A stretch of DNA of 55,440 bases from Leucobacter salsicius M1-8 (GCF_000350525.1 NZ_AOCN01000009.1:1-55440); one strand, 5' to 3'; numbered from the stretch's first letter, positions 26,594 to 35,868 are shown. Notes: generated by a model from the letters alone, not told the origin. Made by a program: numbers and translations.

Positions 26594-28330
26594 CTACGGG
26601 GTCGTCGCCGTTGCCTCGATCGCGTCGTTCGCCGGGGTGCCCCACAACTCCCGATAGAACTCGCTCGAGCGCGAGGTCACGACGTCGCGATAGGCCTCGT
26701 CATCGAGCTCACGGGTGGACCCGGCCGGGGTGCCGTCCTCAAACACCGAGACCCCGATCCCGGCCCGGCGATCCGGCACATTGATGCCCGCCATCTCGAG
26801 CATGGTGGCAAACATACTCAGTTGGTCGGTGCGGTCGCGGGCGATCTTGAGCCGCGCCCCCTCGGGCAGCCACAGCCGGTTGAAGATCGTGTGGCGTTCG
26901 AGCGAGCTCAGCTCGGTCTCGAAGCTGTTGGTCTCAGCGATGAACTTTTCATGGTCCCCCATCACCATCACGGCCGTGTCATCGAGGTAGCCCTGCTGGC
27001 CCAGGTAGTCGATAAACCCTGCTACCTGCTCCATCGAGCAGCGCGTGATAGCCGCCATGGGCGCCTCAGTATCGGCCTCGCAGTAGTCGTAGGCGTACGG
27101 AAATTCGTGGGTATCGAGGGTCAGCAGCGTCAGGTTGAATGGCTCACCAGCATCGTGCAGCTCGGTTACGGTCTCAGCTGCGAGCTCAAACAATCGCCGG
27201 TCAGAGAGCCCCCAGGCAGGGTTCATCTCGGTCTCTCCCGCCGCTTCCCAGGTCTCAAGGTCGCGCACTTCGTCGTAGCCGTGCCCGGTCAAGAAGGTGC
27301 CCTTGCCCGCAAACTTCGCGTCGGCCCCGCCCAGAAACACGTTACGAAAGCCGCGATCCTGGAGCACATCGCCGAGGCACACGGCCCCGGGCAGGTAGGA
27401 CTCGATCGGTGCGCCGCCAGCCCCCATCAGGTTCATCTCGGTTATGTCGACGGTCGCACCTGCCGACCGGAGCGGTACGCCGCATTGGGTGCTCACGAGG
27501 CCGGCCATGGTCCAACCGCCGCCCTCATACTGCTCAAGGTTCTCGATCGATGCCCAGCCCTCGGTCGCCCGCTGCACCGGCTCGAGCATGTTGATCTCGA
27601 AGAGGGTGTCGTCGGAGAGGGCGTCTTCGGTGGATTCCAGGTAAATCACTACGAGGTTGCGGGGTTCGTCGCCCGGGGCCCGAGTGGGGGCGGTGCTGGG
27701 CGCCGCATTGGGTGTTTGCTGAGCGTCCGTGTTGCTTGCGGGGTTTGCGGGGCGCGTCTGGGTCCCGCCAGCCGCGTTAAGGAGCGGGGGTTCCACGTAG
27801 AAGTCTCCAAGGGTGGTGCCGGTGACGGCCTCGCGCACATAGGAGTTCACGTAGTCTCTGACGCCGATCGCCGAGCTGAGCGATGCCGCACCCACCGCCG
27901 GCACCGTCACCGCGAGTGCGGCAGCAAGGCCTCGCATCCAGGTTCGGCCGCGTGCCCGACCCTGTTCGGGCCGCAATACTGCACGCCTGCGCAGGCCCCG
28001 GCGCACAAACTCAACACACGCGGCGAGCGCGAGCACCGAGAGCAGCGGAACGACCAGCCCCCAATACACCCCGTCGACAACGATCTCGCTCCCGCCCGCG
28101 CCCTGCTCGCCCCCGCCTGGCAGGTTCATCATGAGCTGATCGAGCGAGACGGCCCCAAAGGTGCGCCGCACCCAGGCACCCGCTGCGGCCATCACCGCAC
28201 CGGCCGACACCAGCACCCATGCCGCCGTCATTACGGCGCCCCACACCATACGTGACCGCTGCGATGGCACACCAGAGTTTCTCAGAGAGCCAGGCGTCGG
28301 CATCTTGCTGCTCGGTGGTCGTGGTGTCAT
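26594..28330 (-). CDS. OpgB/MdoB-like phosphoglycerol transferase (sulfatase superfamily) membrane protein
   Basis: A 578-residue protein with membrane segments at about 30-52, 87-110 and 125-145, then an extracellular alkaline-phosphatase-fold domain (about 205-545). The domain has NLVVIYLESTEDAL as the first metal region, GWTMAGLVSTQCGVPL carrying the probable catalytic Thr/Ser, LLTLDTHEFPYAYD and VMVMGDHEKFI. These features match OpgB and LTA-synthase-type enzymes, which transfer phosphoglycerol from phosphatidylglycerol to envelope glycans. The ATG at 28330 has AGGAG very close, so an internal start at 28303 is possible. It is separated from the LCP gene by a strong hairpin. Its glycan substrate is unknown. 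Confidence 0.8.
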   Translation of the reverse strand: MTPRPPSSKMPTPGSLRNSGVPSQRSRMVWGAVMTAAWVLVSAGAVMAAAGAWVRRTFGAVSLDQLMMNLPGGGEQGAGGSEIVVDGVYWGLVVPLLSVLALAACVEFVRRGLRRRAVLRPEQGRARGRTWMRGLAAALAVTVPAVGAASLSSAIGVRDYVNSYVREAVTGTTLGDFYVEPPLLNAAGGTQTRPANPASNTDAQQTPNAAPSTAPTRAPGDEPRNLVVIYLESTEDALSDDTLFEINMLEPVQRATEGWASIENLEQYEGGGWTMAGLVSTQCGVPLRSAGATVDITEMNLMGAGGAPIESYLPGAVCLGDVLQDRGFRNVFLGGADAKFAGKGTFLTGHGYDEVRDLETWEAAGETEMNPAWGLSDRRLFELAAETVTELHDAGEPFNLTLLTLDTHEFPYAYDYCEADTEAPMAAITRCSMEQVAGFIDYLGQQGYLDDTAVMVMGDHEKFIAETNSFETELSSLERHTIFNRLWLPEGARLKIARDRTDQLSMFATMLEMAGINVPDRRAGIGVSVFEDGTPAGSTRELDDEAYRDVVTSRSSEFYRELWGTPANDAIEATATTP

Positions 28331-28416
28331 TGCTCCTGCGCGTTCGAGTTGAGGGGTGGGCGTGATCCGGAGCCGCGTGGCCGCGGAGAATCAGCGCCAG
28401 GGTGTCTGTTGACACT

Positions 28417-28452
28417 AGCAATGCCCCGCAGCCGAAGCTGCGGGGCATTGCT
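28417..28452. terminator. Strong hairpin terminator after the galE-LCP operon
   Basis: A perfect 16-bp stem (AGCAATGCCCCGCAGC) with a CGAA tetraloop lies 19 bases after the LCP gene stop. There is no long T-run, as is common in high-G+C actinobacteria. Confidence 0.75.
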
Positions 28453-28470
28453 GTTCTGATCGTCAGGCGC

Positions 28471-29892
28471 CTATTGCGCGGGCTCCTCTTCGGGCGGCGA
28501 GGCCGCCATGAGCCCCGCGTCCACGAGGGCGCGGGCGTCGGCGAAGTCGGGATTCTCGGGGTCGAACGCCGGCGGCACGAGCTCGACATTCACGGGATCA
28601 TAGCCGCGGGCCTTCGCCGCGAGATCGAGGAACCGGCCGAGCATTGACTCGGGGATATCGGTCTCAACCAGCTCGGTGCCCGCCGCGGCGATGTCTTGGA
28701 ACCGGGAGAGCACGTTCTGCGGGTTCATCTGCGCGAGGATCGCAGCCTGCAGAATGCGCTGCCGCTCCATGCGGTCGTAGTCGCCCCCGTCTGAGCCGTA
28801 GCGCGAACGGGCGTACCACTGGGCGGTGTAGCCGTTCATGTGCTGCTGACCGGCCTCGACCCAGCCCTCGACGCCGTTGCCGTACTGGTCGCCGCCGATG
28901 GGCAGGCGCGTCTCGACGTTAATGTCGACGCCGCCGAGCGCATCGATGAGGTTCGAGAAGGCGTCCATGTTCACGAGCACGTAGAACTGCGTTTCGAGAC
29001 CGGTGATGCCCGAGACCGCGTCCTTCGTCGCTTCGATGCCGGGTGACGAACCACGCGACGCGGCGTCGGCATAGAAGCCGTCGTAATTACCCAAGTCGGT
29101 GAACTCAGTCATCTCGGCATAGAGCGCGTTGAGCTTGCACGCATCCGGGGCACCAATATTGCAGCCACCCCACTCGCTCCAGTCGTTCGGGCCCACCCCA
29201 AAGCCGTTGGGGTGCAAGGCATACATCGGGGAGTCTTCGGGGAACGGGGCGCCGACCAGGTCGCGCGGCAGACCGATGATCAGCGACTGCCCGGTCTCGG
29301 CATCCACGCTCACGAGCGAGATACTGTCGGGGCGCAGTCCCTCACGATCGGAGCCCGCGTCGGTGCCGAGCAGCAGAATGTTGTAGCGCCCGTCGACGGG
29401 GTCAACCGCTGGGGCACCCTGAAACAGGCTGCTCAACAGTGCGCGGGTGTCACCGATGGTCGAAGCCGTCCACGCGGCGCCCACGCTCGGCACCACGGTG
29501 AGGATCACCGAAAGCACCGCGATCGGCACCCGCCAGTTGCGCTTCACACGCACCAATTGGGTGAGCCGCAGGGTGTCAAACCCGAGCACGAGCCACAGGA
29601 TCGCGTACGCCACGAGCAACACCTGCAGCACGAACAGCGCGACACCGTTCGTGAAGATCGTAAACGTGGCGGTGCGGGCCGTCATCAGTCCGAGCAGCGT
29701 GAGAAGGACGCCCGCGATCAGCACCAGCGTCGCCACATGCCCCACGCGCCCCAGCTTGCGTTTGCCCGCAAGCATCTGCGCGCTGCCAGGCAGCACGAAG
29801 CCAATGACCACGAGCCACCAGGCCCGTTTGGTCATGAACGGTTCAGAAGTCGTGTCTGGATTGCGCAGCGGGCGCTCGAGGTCGAGGCTCAT
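28471..29892 (-). CDS. LytR-CpsA-Psr (LCP) family glycopolymer transferase
   Basis: LCP enzymes attach lipid-linked wall glycopolymers to peptidoglycan on the outer face of the membrane. The 473-residue protein has several N-terminal membrane segments (about 22-155), more than the single anchor of classic LCPs. A catalytic domain follows at about 165-440. It shows NILLLGTDAGSDREGLRPDS, SLIIGLPRDLVG (pyrophosphate/lipid site Arg and Asp), GGVDINVETRLPI and ARSRYGSDGGDYDRMERQR, all family landmarks. The start ATG overlaps the galE stop (ATGA), so translation is coupled. It may be the ligase for the polymer made in the 3-12 kb cluster, though it is far from it. Confidence 0.9.
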   Translation of the reverse strand: MSLDLERPLRNPDTTSEPFMTKRAWWLVVIGFVLPGSAQMLAGKRKLGRVGHVATLVLIAGVLLTLLGLMTARTATFTIFTNGVALFVLQVLLVAYAILWLVLGFDTLRLTQLVRVKRNWRVPIAVLSVILTVVPSVGAAWTASTIGDTRALLSSLFQGAPAVDPVDGRYNILLLGTDAGSDREGLRPDSISLVSVDAETGQSLIIGLPRDLVGAPFPEDSPMYALHPNGFGVGPNDWSEWGGCNIGAPDACKLNALYAEMTEFTDLGNYDGFYADAASRGSSPGIEATKDAVSGITGLETQFYVLVNMDAFSNLIDALGGVDINVETRLPIGGDQYGNGVEGWVEAGQQHMNGYTAQWYARSRYGSDGGDYDRMERQRILQAAILAQMNPQNVLSRFQDIAAAGTELVETDIPESMLGRFLDLAAKARGYDPVNVELVPPAFDPENPDFADARALVDAGLMAASPPEEEPAQ

Positions 29893-30902
29893 TCGCCGTA
29901 TCCGTCGGGGTTAGCCGACTGCCACGCCCACGAATCCGTGCAGGCCTCGGCCAGGCTACGGGTGGTCTGCCACTCAAGCTCGCGATTGGCGAGTGCCGGA
30001 TCAGCCACCAGCTCAGCGACGTCACCCGCGCGCGGAGGCACCACTTCGTAGGGCACGGGGCGGCCTGAGGCCGCCTCGAATGCGCGCACAGCATCGAGCA
30101 CGCTCGAGCCCACGCCGGATCCCAGGTTGTACGTCTTGACGCCCGCCGCGATGCGCTCGAGCGCGGCGACGTGCCCTTCGGCGAGGTCCATCACGTGAAT
30201 GTAGTCGCGCACGCCGGTGCCATCGGGCGTCGGGTAGCTGTCACCAAACACGGCGAGCTTTTCGCGCTTGCCCACTGCGACCTGCGCGATAAACGGCATC
30301 AGGTTGTTCGGGATGCCCAGCGGGTCCTCGCCTATCTTCCCCGACGGGTGCGCCCCCACAGGGTTGAAGTAGCGCAGCAGCACGGCGCCCAGCTCGGGCC
30401 AGGCGGTCTGCGCGTCACGAATGATCTGCTCGTTCATGAACTTGGTCCAACCGTAGGGGTTGGTCACGCCAATGCCCGCTGGTGCCTGCTCGTTGACGGG
30501 CACAATGTCGGGGTCGCCGTACACGGTTGCCGACGAGCTGAACACGAGCTTGTCGACGCCACGCTCCTGCATCAGATCGAGCAGCACGAGCGTCGAATCA
30601 ATGTTCACCCGGTAGTAGCGGGTGGGCTGTGCCACCGACTCGCCGACGGCCTTCAGACCCGCAAAATGAATTACCGAATCGAACTCGACGCCCTCGAGGG
30701 CCGCACGTGTCTCGTAACGATCAGCGAGGTCGGCCTCGATCAACGGGATCGCGTGGTCAGTGAGCTGCTCGACGCGGCGAACCGCTTCAGCGCTGCTGTT
30801 CGAAAAGTCATCAAGCACCACTACCTCGTGGCCTCGTTCAAGAAGTACCAGGGCAGTGTGGGTACCGATGTAGCCGGCACCGCCGGTCAGCAAAACACGC
30901 AT
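29889..30902 (-). CDS. galE: UDP-glucose 4-epimerase
   Basis: Interconverts UDP-glucose and UDP-galactose using bound NAD. It has an N-terminal Rossmann motif LLTGGAGYIGTHTA, the active-site VFSSSATVYG and YGWTK (YxxxK), and the GalE signature RYFNPVGAHPSGKIGEDP followed by PNNLMPFIAQVAVG. I start at MRVLLTG (30902), giving 337 residues, the normal length; the open frame continues 12 codons upstream. It overlaps the LCP gene by four bases. UDP-galactose, and through a mutase UDP-galactofuranose, would feed envelope glycan synthesis by enzymes such as the GlfT1-like one at 23.8 kb. Confidence 0.93.
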   Translation of the reverse strand: MRVLLTGGAGYIGTHTALVLLERGHEVVVLDDFSNSSAEAVRRVEQLTDHAIPLIEADLADRYETRAALEGVEFDSVIHFAGLKAVGESVAQPTRYYRVNIDSTLVLLDLMQERGVDKLVFSSSATVYGDPDIVPVNEQAPAGIGVTNPYGWTKFMNEQIIRDAQTAWPELGAVLLRYFNPVGAHPSGKIGEDPLGIPNNLMPFIAQVAVGKREKLAVFGDSYPTPDGTGVRDYIHVMDLAEGHVAALERIAAGVKTYNLGSGVGSSVLDAVRAFEAASGRPVPYEVVPPRAGDVAELVADPALANRELEWQTTRSLAEACTDSWAWQSANPDGYGE

Positions 30903-31156
30903 GCCCCTAGAGTACTGGGCGTTTCGTGGATGCGGCATTCAGCCTTATGCCTCTCGAGCGACGCGCTAGTCATGAAATTCCGCTTCACTTTGCTCGGTGG
31001 TCACGGTCGACCGGGACGACGCCAGATTTGTCTCAGTTGAGTCTCATCTCGGTAACACGGCGTCTTCATAGATGAGTTTCCCGGTCGACTCTTCCGTAGA
31101 CTGGTCGCAGACGCACGGCTAGACGTGTGCGCAGCGTTAAGGAGCGGAGGGGACCG

Positions 31157-32266
31157 ATGGCATCACTCACGCTCATCGCCGAACCATTTCCAGATTGGGA
31201 ATCCCAGGTACAACAGGCCGCCGCGCTAGACCTCATTAAAGCCATAGGCGAGACGGCTCCCCGCAGCTGCAGCGCCCGGTTGTTGATCGCCAAGGGATCA
31301 CCCGAGCCGTCGTTCTCATCGGCCAAGATTCAGGTAGAGCAGCTGCCGCTTCGGGCCGGGCTGCTGCCACTGATCTGGCAGAGCGGCACGACCGCGCGCC
31401 CGCTCGACGGCGAGTTTGTGCACTCTCTCACCCCGATGCTGCCGTTGCGCACGCGTGGCGATGATGACGGTACCCAGGCCTCGGTCTCGATCCCCCATTC
31501 ACTTTCGTGGGATGCCCCGCAGCTGATGGGCGCAGCCCAGGCCCGGGTCTATCGCAGCTACGTACGGCGTGCGGTGAAGCTCGCCGACGTGCTGATCACG
31601 AACACGCACGCGACCGCTCGCGCGCTCCAGAGCCAGTATGGCGAGGACATCCCCGTGCAGGTGCTGCAGCTCGCACCCCCGACGGCTTTCCTGCCCGGCG
31701 CAGACGCGGCCGAACGCCGTGCCGAGCTCGAGCTGCCTGCGATGTACGTGCTAACGACCGCAATGCCCGGAGAATTGGGTCGGCTCGATTGGGTCTTTGA
31801 GGCGCTTCGCCTGACCCCCTCGCTGCCCCGCCTGGTCGTGCTCGAGGGTCTCGACCCGTTGCCCGCGGTGCGCGACGCCAACGAGCCCTCCGTGCAGGTA
31901 CCCGAGGACCTGCAGCACCGTGTCACCGTTGTGCGCGCGCGTGAGCTCGCCGACGTCGGCGCGATTCTCGATGGCGCGGCCCTGCTCGCGCAGCCCCAGG
32001 CGTACACCGGCACCGGTTACACGCTGCTCGCGGCGCTCGCCACCGGCGTGCCCGTGCTGCACTCGGGCCACGAGGTTGCCGCTGAGATCGTGCTCGATGC
32101 CGGAGTAGAAGCCACCGAGATCGGCGAGTTCACGGCCGAGTACGCCCGCCTGTTTCGCGACATCGAGTCGCTCCACACACTGTCGGTGCTGGCTCTCGAC
32201 CGCAGCCGCGGCTACTCGTGGCAGACCGCCGCGTGGCAGCTGTGGGAGACTCACGCGAACCTGTAG
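31157..32266 (+). CDS. GT-B glycosyltransferase, family 4-like
   Basis: A protein of about 369 residues with the layout of GT4-type enzymes. An N-terminal acceptor half holds SVSIPHSLSWDAPQ and VRRAVKLADVLITNTHATA (typical of GT4 proteins before the domain switch). A C-terminal donor half holds YVLTTAMPGELGRLDWVFEAL, LLAQPQAYTGTGYTLLAALA and TGVPVLHSGHEVAAEIV. The start at 31157 is set by GGAGGGG just upstream. It is transcribed away from galE, with which it shares a promoter region of about 250 bases. Donor and acceptor are not known. It may take part in wall polysaccharide or mannoside synthesis. Confidence 0.75.
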   Translation: MASLTLIAEPFPDWESQVQQAAALDLIKAIGETAPRSCSARLLIAKGSPEPSFSSAKIQVEQLPLRAGLLPLIWQSGTTARPLDGEFVHSLTPMLPLRTRGDDDGTQASVSIPHSLSWDAPQLMGAAQARVYRSYVRRAVKLADVLITNTHATARALQSQYGEDIPVQVLQLAPPTAFLPGADAAERRAELELPAMYVLTTAMPGELGRLDWVFEALRLTPSLPRLVVLEGLDPLPAVRDANEPSVQVPEDLQHRVTVVRARELADVGAILDGAALLAQPQAYTGTGYTLLAALATGVPVLHSGHEVAAEIVLDAGVEATEIGEFTAEYARLFRDIESLHTLSVLALDRSRGYSWQTAAWQLWETHANL

Positions 32267-32306
32267 CCCACAGGCTCCTTCGCGCCCGGGCCCATGGATC
32301 CGGATC

Positions 32307-32368
32307 AAAAATGCGCGGGTACTTCCGTTCATAACATCGTTATGAGCAGAAGCACCCGCGCATCTTTT
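32307..32368. terminator. Bidirectional terminator between glycosyltransferase gene and purE
   Basis: A long imperfect hairpin. AAAATGCGCGGGT, CTTC and TTCATAAC on the left pair with TTATGAG, GAAG and ACCCGCGCAT on the right around an ATCG loop. It is flanked by A-runs on the left and TCTTTT on the right, which suits termination of both converging genes. Confidence 0.8.
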
Positions 32369-32390
32369 ACATTCGGGGCCTCGGGCTGAA

Positions 32391-32903
32391 TTACTCGGCT
32401 GCGACCCGCGCCTTCAGCGCATCATTCTTCTCGGCCACCATGTCGGTGAGGCCCTGCGCGTAGTCGGCGAGCTTCGCCGCAACCGCCGGGTCGCTCGCGC
32501 CAAGGATGCGGGTCGCGAGAATGCCGGCGTTCTTCGCGCCGCCGATCGAGACCGTGGCGACCGGAATGCCGCCGGGCATCTGCACGATCGAGAGTAGCGA
32601 GTCCATACCGTCGAGCGTGGCGAGCGGCACGGGCACACCGATCACGGGCAGCGTCGTCATCGAGGCAACCATGCCAGGCAGGTGCGCAGCACCGCCGGCC
32701 CCCGCGATGATGACCTTGAGACCGCGACCTGCCGCATCACGCGCATAGTCGACCATCTTGTCAGGAGTGCGGTGTGCGCTCACGACCTCGACCTCGTGCG
32801 GTACGTCAAACTCACGCAGCATGGCAACGGCATCGGCCATCACCCGGTAGTCAGAATCGGATCCCATGATCACGCCAACGAGGGGCGCTGCAGTCTCACT
32901 CAT
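32391..32903 (-). CDS. purE: N5-carboxyaminoimidazole ribonucleotide mutase (PurE class I)
   Basis: Purine synthesis step that moves the carboxyl group of N5-CAIR to give CAIR. The 170-residue protein begins with [15 protein letters not shown], the PurE phosphate-binding signature. It continues with [57 protein letters not shown] and a closing [11 protein letters not shown]. Length and motifs are normal. Its partner purK lies 1.8 kb away on the same strand, with an oppositely oriented FHA gene between them. Confidence 0.95.
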   Translation of the reverse strand: MSETAAPLVGVIMGSDSDYRVMADAVAMLREFDVPHEVEVVSAHRTPDKMVDYARDAAGRGLKVIIAGAGGAAHLPGMVASMTTLPVIGVPVPLATLDGMDSLLSIVQMPGGIPVATVSIGGAKNAGILATRILGASDPAVAAKLADYAQGLTDMVAEKNDALKARVAAE

Positions 32904-33032
32904 GCATAAATCGTACCGTCAGATGTAGTAAAAATTTCCGCTTAGGTGGCTCCCAGAATAGGCTCAGTAGCAGTACAGCTGCGGCACTGAGGAATCGTGT
33001 GTTGCGAAACCCGAGAGAATCCGGAGCAGAAC

Positions 33033-34601
33033 ATGGCGAATCTCCCTCCCAGGCAGCCCTCCCCGTGGGACGATCCCGCGTTTGATCGGTCGGGTCCTCG
33101 GTCGGCTGGTCAGCCGACTTCTCAGCCGGCTGACCTTGGCGTGCCGCTGCCACCCGTGCCCCCGCTCCCCCCGATGCCCGGAATTTCTGCGGCACCAGGG
33201 GTAGCTGGGGCACCTGGTTCGGCTGGTTTTCCCGCCGGATCAGTGCCGCCCCCGGGCTTCCCACCCGCACCGCCGGCACCACCCGCGCCACCCGCGCCAC
33301 CCGCGCAGGCCGCGCCTCCGATGCCGCCCACCGGCCCCGCCCAGGCCGTTCCCCCGGCACCGTCGCCGGGCTTCCCGCAGGCACCGGCATTAGGGTTCCC
33401 CCCGCCTCCAGGATTTCCCTCAGCACCGGGATTCCCGCCTGCACAGGGGTTTCCCCCGGCACCGCCCGCACCTTCCATGCCGCCCATGCCTCCTGCCGCT
33501 CCCGCGTTTGCGCCTGGCCAGCCCGCTCCCCCGGCACCAGGTTTCCCGCCAGCGCCGAGCTTTCCGTCTGCGCCGGGCGTTCCGTCAGCGCAGGGGTTGC
33601 CCCTGGCGCCAAGCGCTCCCCCGGTAGCGAACGGTCAACTCGCACCCGCGCAGCTGCCCACTCAGCAGCATGCGCAGCAGCCCGTTCTCGGAACACCGCC
33701 TGTCCCCGGAGCACCCTATGGGGCCCCTCCGGCCCCGCCCGCGCAGACCGCCGCGCCAGTTCCGCCGGCCCCGGCAAGCGCGCCAGGCTTTGCGCCGGCA
33801 CCCCCGCAGCCCGGCACACCGCAGCAGACCCCCGCGGCGATCAACCTTCCGCCCGCACCACCTGCGCCGCCCGCATCGCCCGCTCAGCCTGCGCCCGCTG
33901 CACCGCCCGCTTCCCCGCCGGGTGCATCGCAGCAGACACCGCCAGCTCCAGCTCCAGCTCCAGCTCCAGCTCCAGCTCCAGCTCCAGCTCCAGCTCCAGC
34001 TGAGGATATTGCCGCAGGGTCAGCAGATCTATCGATGTTCGACGTGTCTCCGGTTGAAGCGGAGCTTTCCCCCGCAGCTGCCCCTGCGACCGGTGCGGAG
34101 CAACCACGGCAAGCCGATCCAGTATCGATCTTTGCCCCGTCCGCCGCCTCGAGTTCCGACAAGTTCGACGTCTTCGAAGGCATCGACGACGATGACGACG
34201 AGTTCGAGTCAACGGTTGTAATTGCGCGTGCGAAGTCCACGACTGACTGGAGCCTCGTCGACATCGACGGCACTAAGTTTCCGCTGGCCCCACAAAACGT
34301 ACTCGGCCGCAAGCCAAAGTCGGGCCCCGACGGCGCACAATTTATCGCGCTGTCCGATCCCGAGCGCGTGCTGTCACGCACCCACCTGCTGATCGAAGTG
34401 GAGGACGACCAGTTGTGGATTACCGACCTCAAGTCCACCAACGGCACTGAGATCATCATGAGCGATCAGGGTGATTCTGAGCCGGGCAAGGACACCGACT
34501 TCCGGCCCTGCAAGGCGCTCAGCAGGTATGCAGTGACCGCAGACCAGAGTCTCAGCCTGGGCGGGCGCAGCATCACCTTCGACGGCCCCGCTTCTTCATA
34601 A
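33033..34601 (+). CDS. Proline-rich FHA-domain protein
   Basis: A 522-residue protein. Residues about 1-320 are Pro/Ala/Gly-rich low complexity with many GFPPAP-like units, ending in an (AP)n run. Residues about 325-400 are acidic. A C-terminal FHA domain (about 410-520) follows, with VLGRKPKSG, the SRTHLLIE segment and ITDLKSTNGT, all the residues expected for phosphothreonine binding. FHA domains read Ser/Thr kinase signals; related proteins often sit in cell-envelope signalling. The ATG at 33033 has GGAG six bases upstream; 32997 is less likely. It lies between purE and purK and converges with purK. Confidence 0.85.
   Translation: MANLPPRQPSPWDDPAFDRSGPRSAGQPTSQPADLGVPLPPVPPLPPMPGISAAPGVAGAPGSAGFPAGSVPPPGFPPAPPAPPAPPAPPAQAAPPMPPTGPAQAVPPAPSPGFPQAPALGFPPPPGFPSAPGFPPAQGFPPAPPAPSMPPMPPAAPAFAPGQPAPPAPGFPPAPSFPSAPGVPSAQGLPLAPSAPPVANGQLAPAQLPTQQHAQQPVLGTPPVPGAPYGAPPAPPAQTAAPVPPAPASAPGFAPAPPQPGTPQQTPAAINLPPAPPAPPASPAQPAPAAPPASPPGASQQTPPAPAPAPAPAPAPAPAPAPAEDIAAGSADLSMFDVSPVEAELSPAAAPATGAEQPRQADPVSIFAPSAASSSDKFDVFEGIDDDDDEFESTVVIARAKSTTDWSLVDIDGTKFPLAPQNVLGRKPKSGPDGAQFIALSDPERVLSRTHLLIEVEDDQLWITDLKSTNGTEIIMSDQGDSEPGKDTDFRPCKALSRYAVTADQSLSLGGRSITFDGPASS
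33941..34001 (+). repeat. Hexanucleotide microsatellite encoding Ala-Pro
   Basis: About ten perfect tandem copies of CCAGCT inside the FHA gene encode an uninterrupted (AP)n stretch at about residues 304-323. Copy-number change by whole units would not shift the frame, so linker length could vary freely. Confidence 0.85.
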
Positions 34602-34608
34602 ACGCAAA

Positions 34609-34671
34609 GCAGTGGGCATTTGTGGCGGAATCTCCCCGGAGTTGCCACCACAACTGCCCACTACTTTTTTG
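34609..34671. terminator. Bidirectional terminator between the FHA gene and purK
   Basis: AGTGGGCA, TGTGG and following bases pair with CCACA and TGCCCACT further on, then CTTTTTTG. It begins just after the FHA stop codon and ends about 40 bases before the purK stop. Confidence 0.85.
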
Positions 34672-34710
34672 TTCGTGGAGGGCGAGCGACGCGGCGCTCA
34701 GCCCAGATTC

Positions 34711-35868
34711 CTACTCCCCTGAGCCGAATGCGGCGGCCGCGGCACGTGCCTCGGCGAGCACCTCTTCGAGGTTGTCGCCCGTCACGGTGACGTGGCCGAC
34801 CTTGCGGCCGGGGCGGGGCATCTTGTCGTAGCTGTGCACCTTCGCGCGGGGGTGCTCAGCCAGCACCTTCGCGTAGCGCACAGGCATCGGGCCTTCGGCG
34901 GGGCCGCCGAGCACGTTGACCATCACGGCAGCCGGAGCCGTCATTGACGTATCACCCAGCGGCAGATCTGCGACTGCACGCAGGTGCTGTTCGAACTGGC
35001 TCGTGACCGAGCCCTCGATCGAGAAGTGACCCGAGTTGTGCGGGCGCATCGCAAGTTCGTTCACGAGCACGCGTCCGTCACGCGTCTCAAACATCTCGAC
35101 CGCGAGCACGCCGGTCACGGCGACGCCGTCGGCAACGATCGCGCCGATCCGGGCCGCTTCGTCGAGCGTCGCCGCGTTCTGCACGGGAGCGGGCGCAATG
35201 ACCTCGGCACAGACACCATCGAGCTGAATCGTCTCGACCACCGGCCAGGTACGGGTCTCGCCGCTCGGGCGGCGTGCCACGAGCTGCGAGAGCTCGCGCG
35301 TAAAGTCAACAAGCTCCTCGACGAGCAGGTGCCCGCCGCGGGCGTCTTCGGCGAGCGCGGTGAACCAGTCGCTCACCTCTGACGCGTCAGAGATGACCCG
35401 CACACCCTTGCCGTCGTAACCACCGCGGGCAGTCTTCACGACCGCGCGGCCGCCATTGGCGTCAATGAACTTCTGCAGTTCAGCCTCGTCGGCCACGGCC
35501 GCCCAGTTCGGGATAGGCACGCCCAGCTCAGCGAGCTTCGTGCGCATCACGATCTTGTCCTGCGCGTACTGCAGCGAATCGGGGCGTGGGTGCACCGCGA
35601 CACCTCGCTCTTCGAGGCCGTACAGGATCTCCTGCGGAACATGCTCGTGGTCGAAGGTGATCACATCGACGGTCTCGGCAAACGCGTACACCGTCTCGGC
35701 GTCGCGGTAGTCACCCACCATGTCAGCGGCACGCTCGGCGCTCGACCCCTCGGTTTCGGCGAGCACGCTGATGCGCAGCCCCAGGTGAATCGCCGGCGGC
35801 ACCATCATGCGCGCGAGCTGCCCGCCACCGATCACGCCAACTCGAATGCTGCCACTGTTGAGACTCAT
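34711..35868 (-). CDS. purK: N5-carboxyaminoimidazole ribonucleotide synthase (PurK)
   Basis: ATP-grasp enzyme that carboxylates AIR with bicarbonate to give N5-CAIR, the substrate of PurE. The 385-residue protein has an N-terminal IRVGVIGGGQLARMM, the VITFDHEHVP segment and the ATP-grasp core. That core holds AVVKTARGGYDGKGV, LLVEELVDFTRELSQLVAR and VNELAMRPHNSGH. Length is normal. It stands alone on the minus strand. The roughly 290 bases upstream contain only a nested inverted repeat near the end of the MgtC gene. Confidence 0.95.
   Translation of the reverse strand: MSLNSGSIRVGVIGGGQLARMMVPPAIHLGLRISVLAETEGSSAERAADMVGDYRDAETVYAFAETVDVITFDHEHVPQEILYGLEERGVAVHPRPDSLQYAQDKIVMRTKLAELGVPIPNWAAVADEAELQKFIDANGGRAVVKTARGGYDGKGVRVISDASEVSDWFTALAEDARGGHLLVEELVDFTRELSQLVARRPSGETRTWPVVETIQLDGVCAEVIAPAPVQNAATLDEAARIGAIVADGVAVTGVLAVEMFETRDGRVLVNELAMRPHNSGHFSIEGSVTSQFEQHLRAVADLPLGDTSMTAPAAVMVNVLGGPAEGPMPVRYAKVLAEHPRAKVHSYDKMPRPGRKVGHVTVTGDNLEEVLAEARAAAAAFGSGE

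Noticed and set aside
32896..33819. Gly/Ala-rich open frame antisense to the FHA gene
   Set aside because: It is the mirror of the Pro-rich coding stretch; the FHA frame has a ribosome site, a recognised domain and a following terminator.
33941..34001. CRISPR-like array
   Set aside because: It is a 6-bp microsatellite without spacers. No CRISPR repeats or cas genes were seen anywhere in the window.
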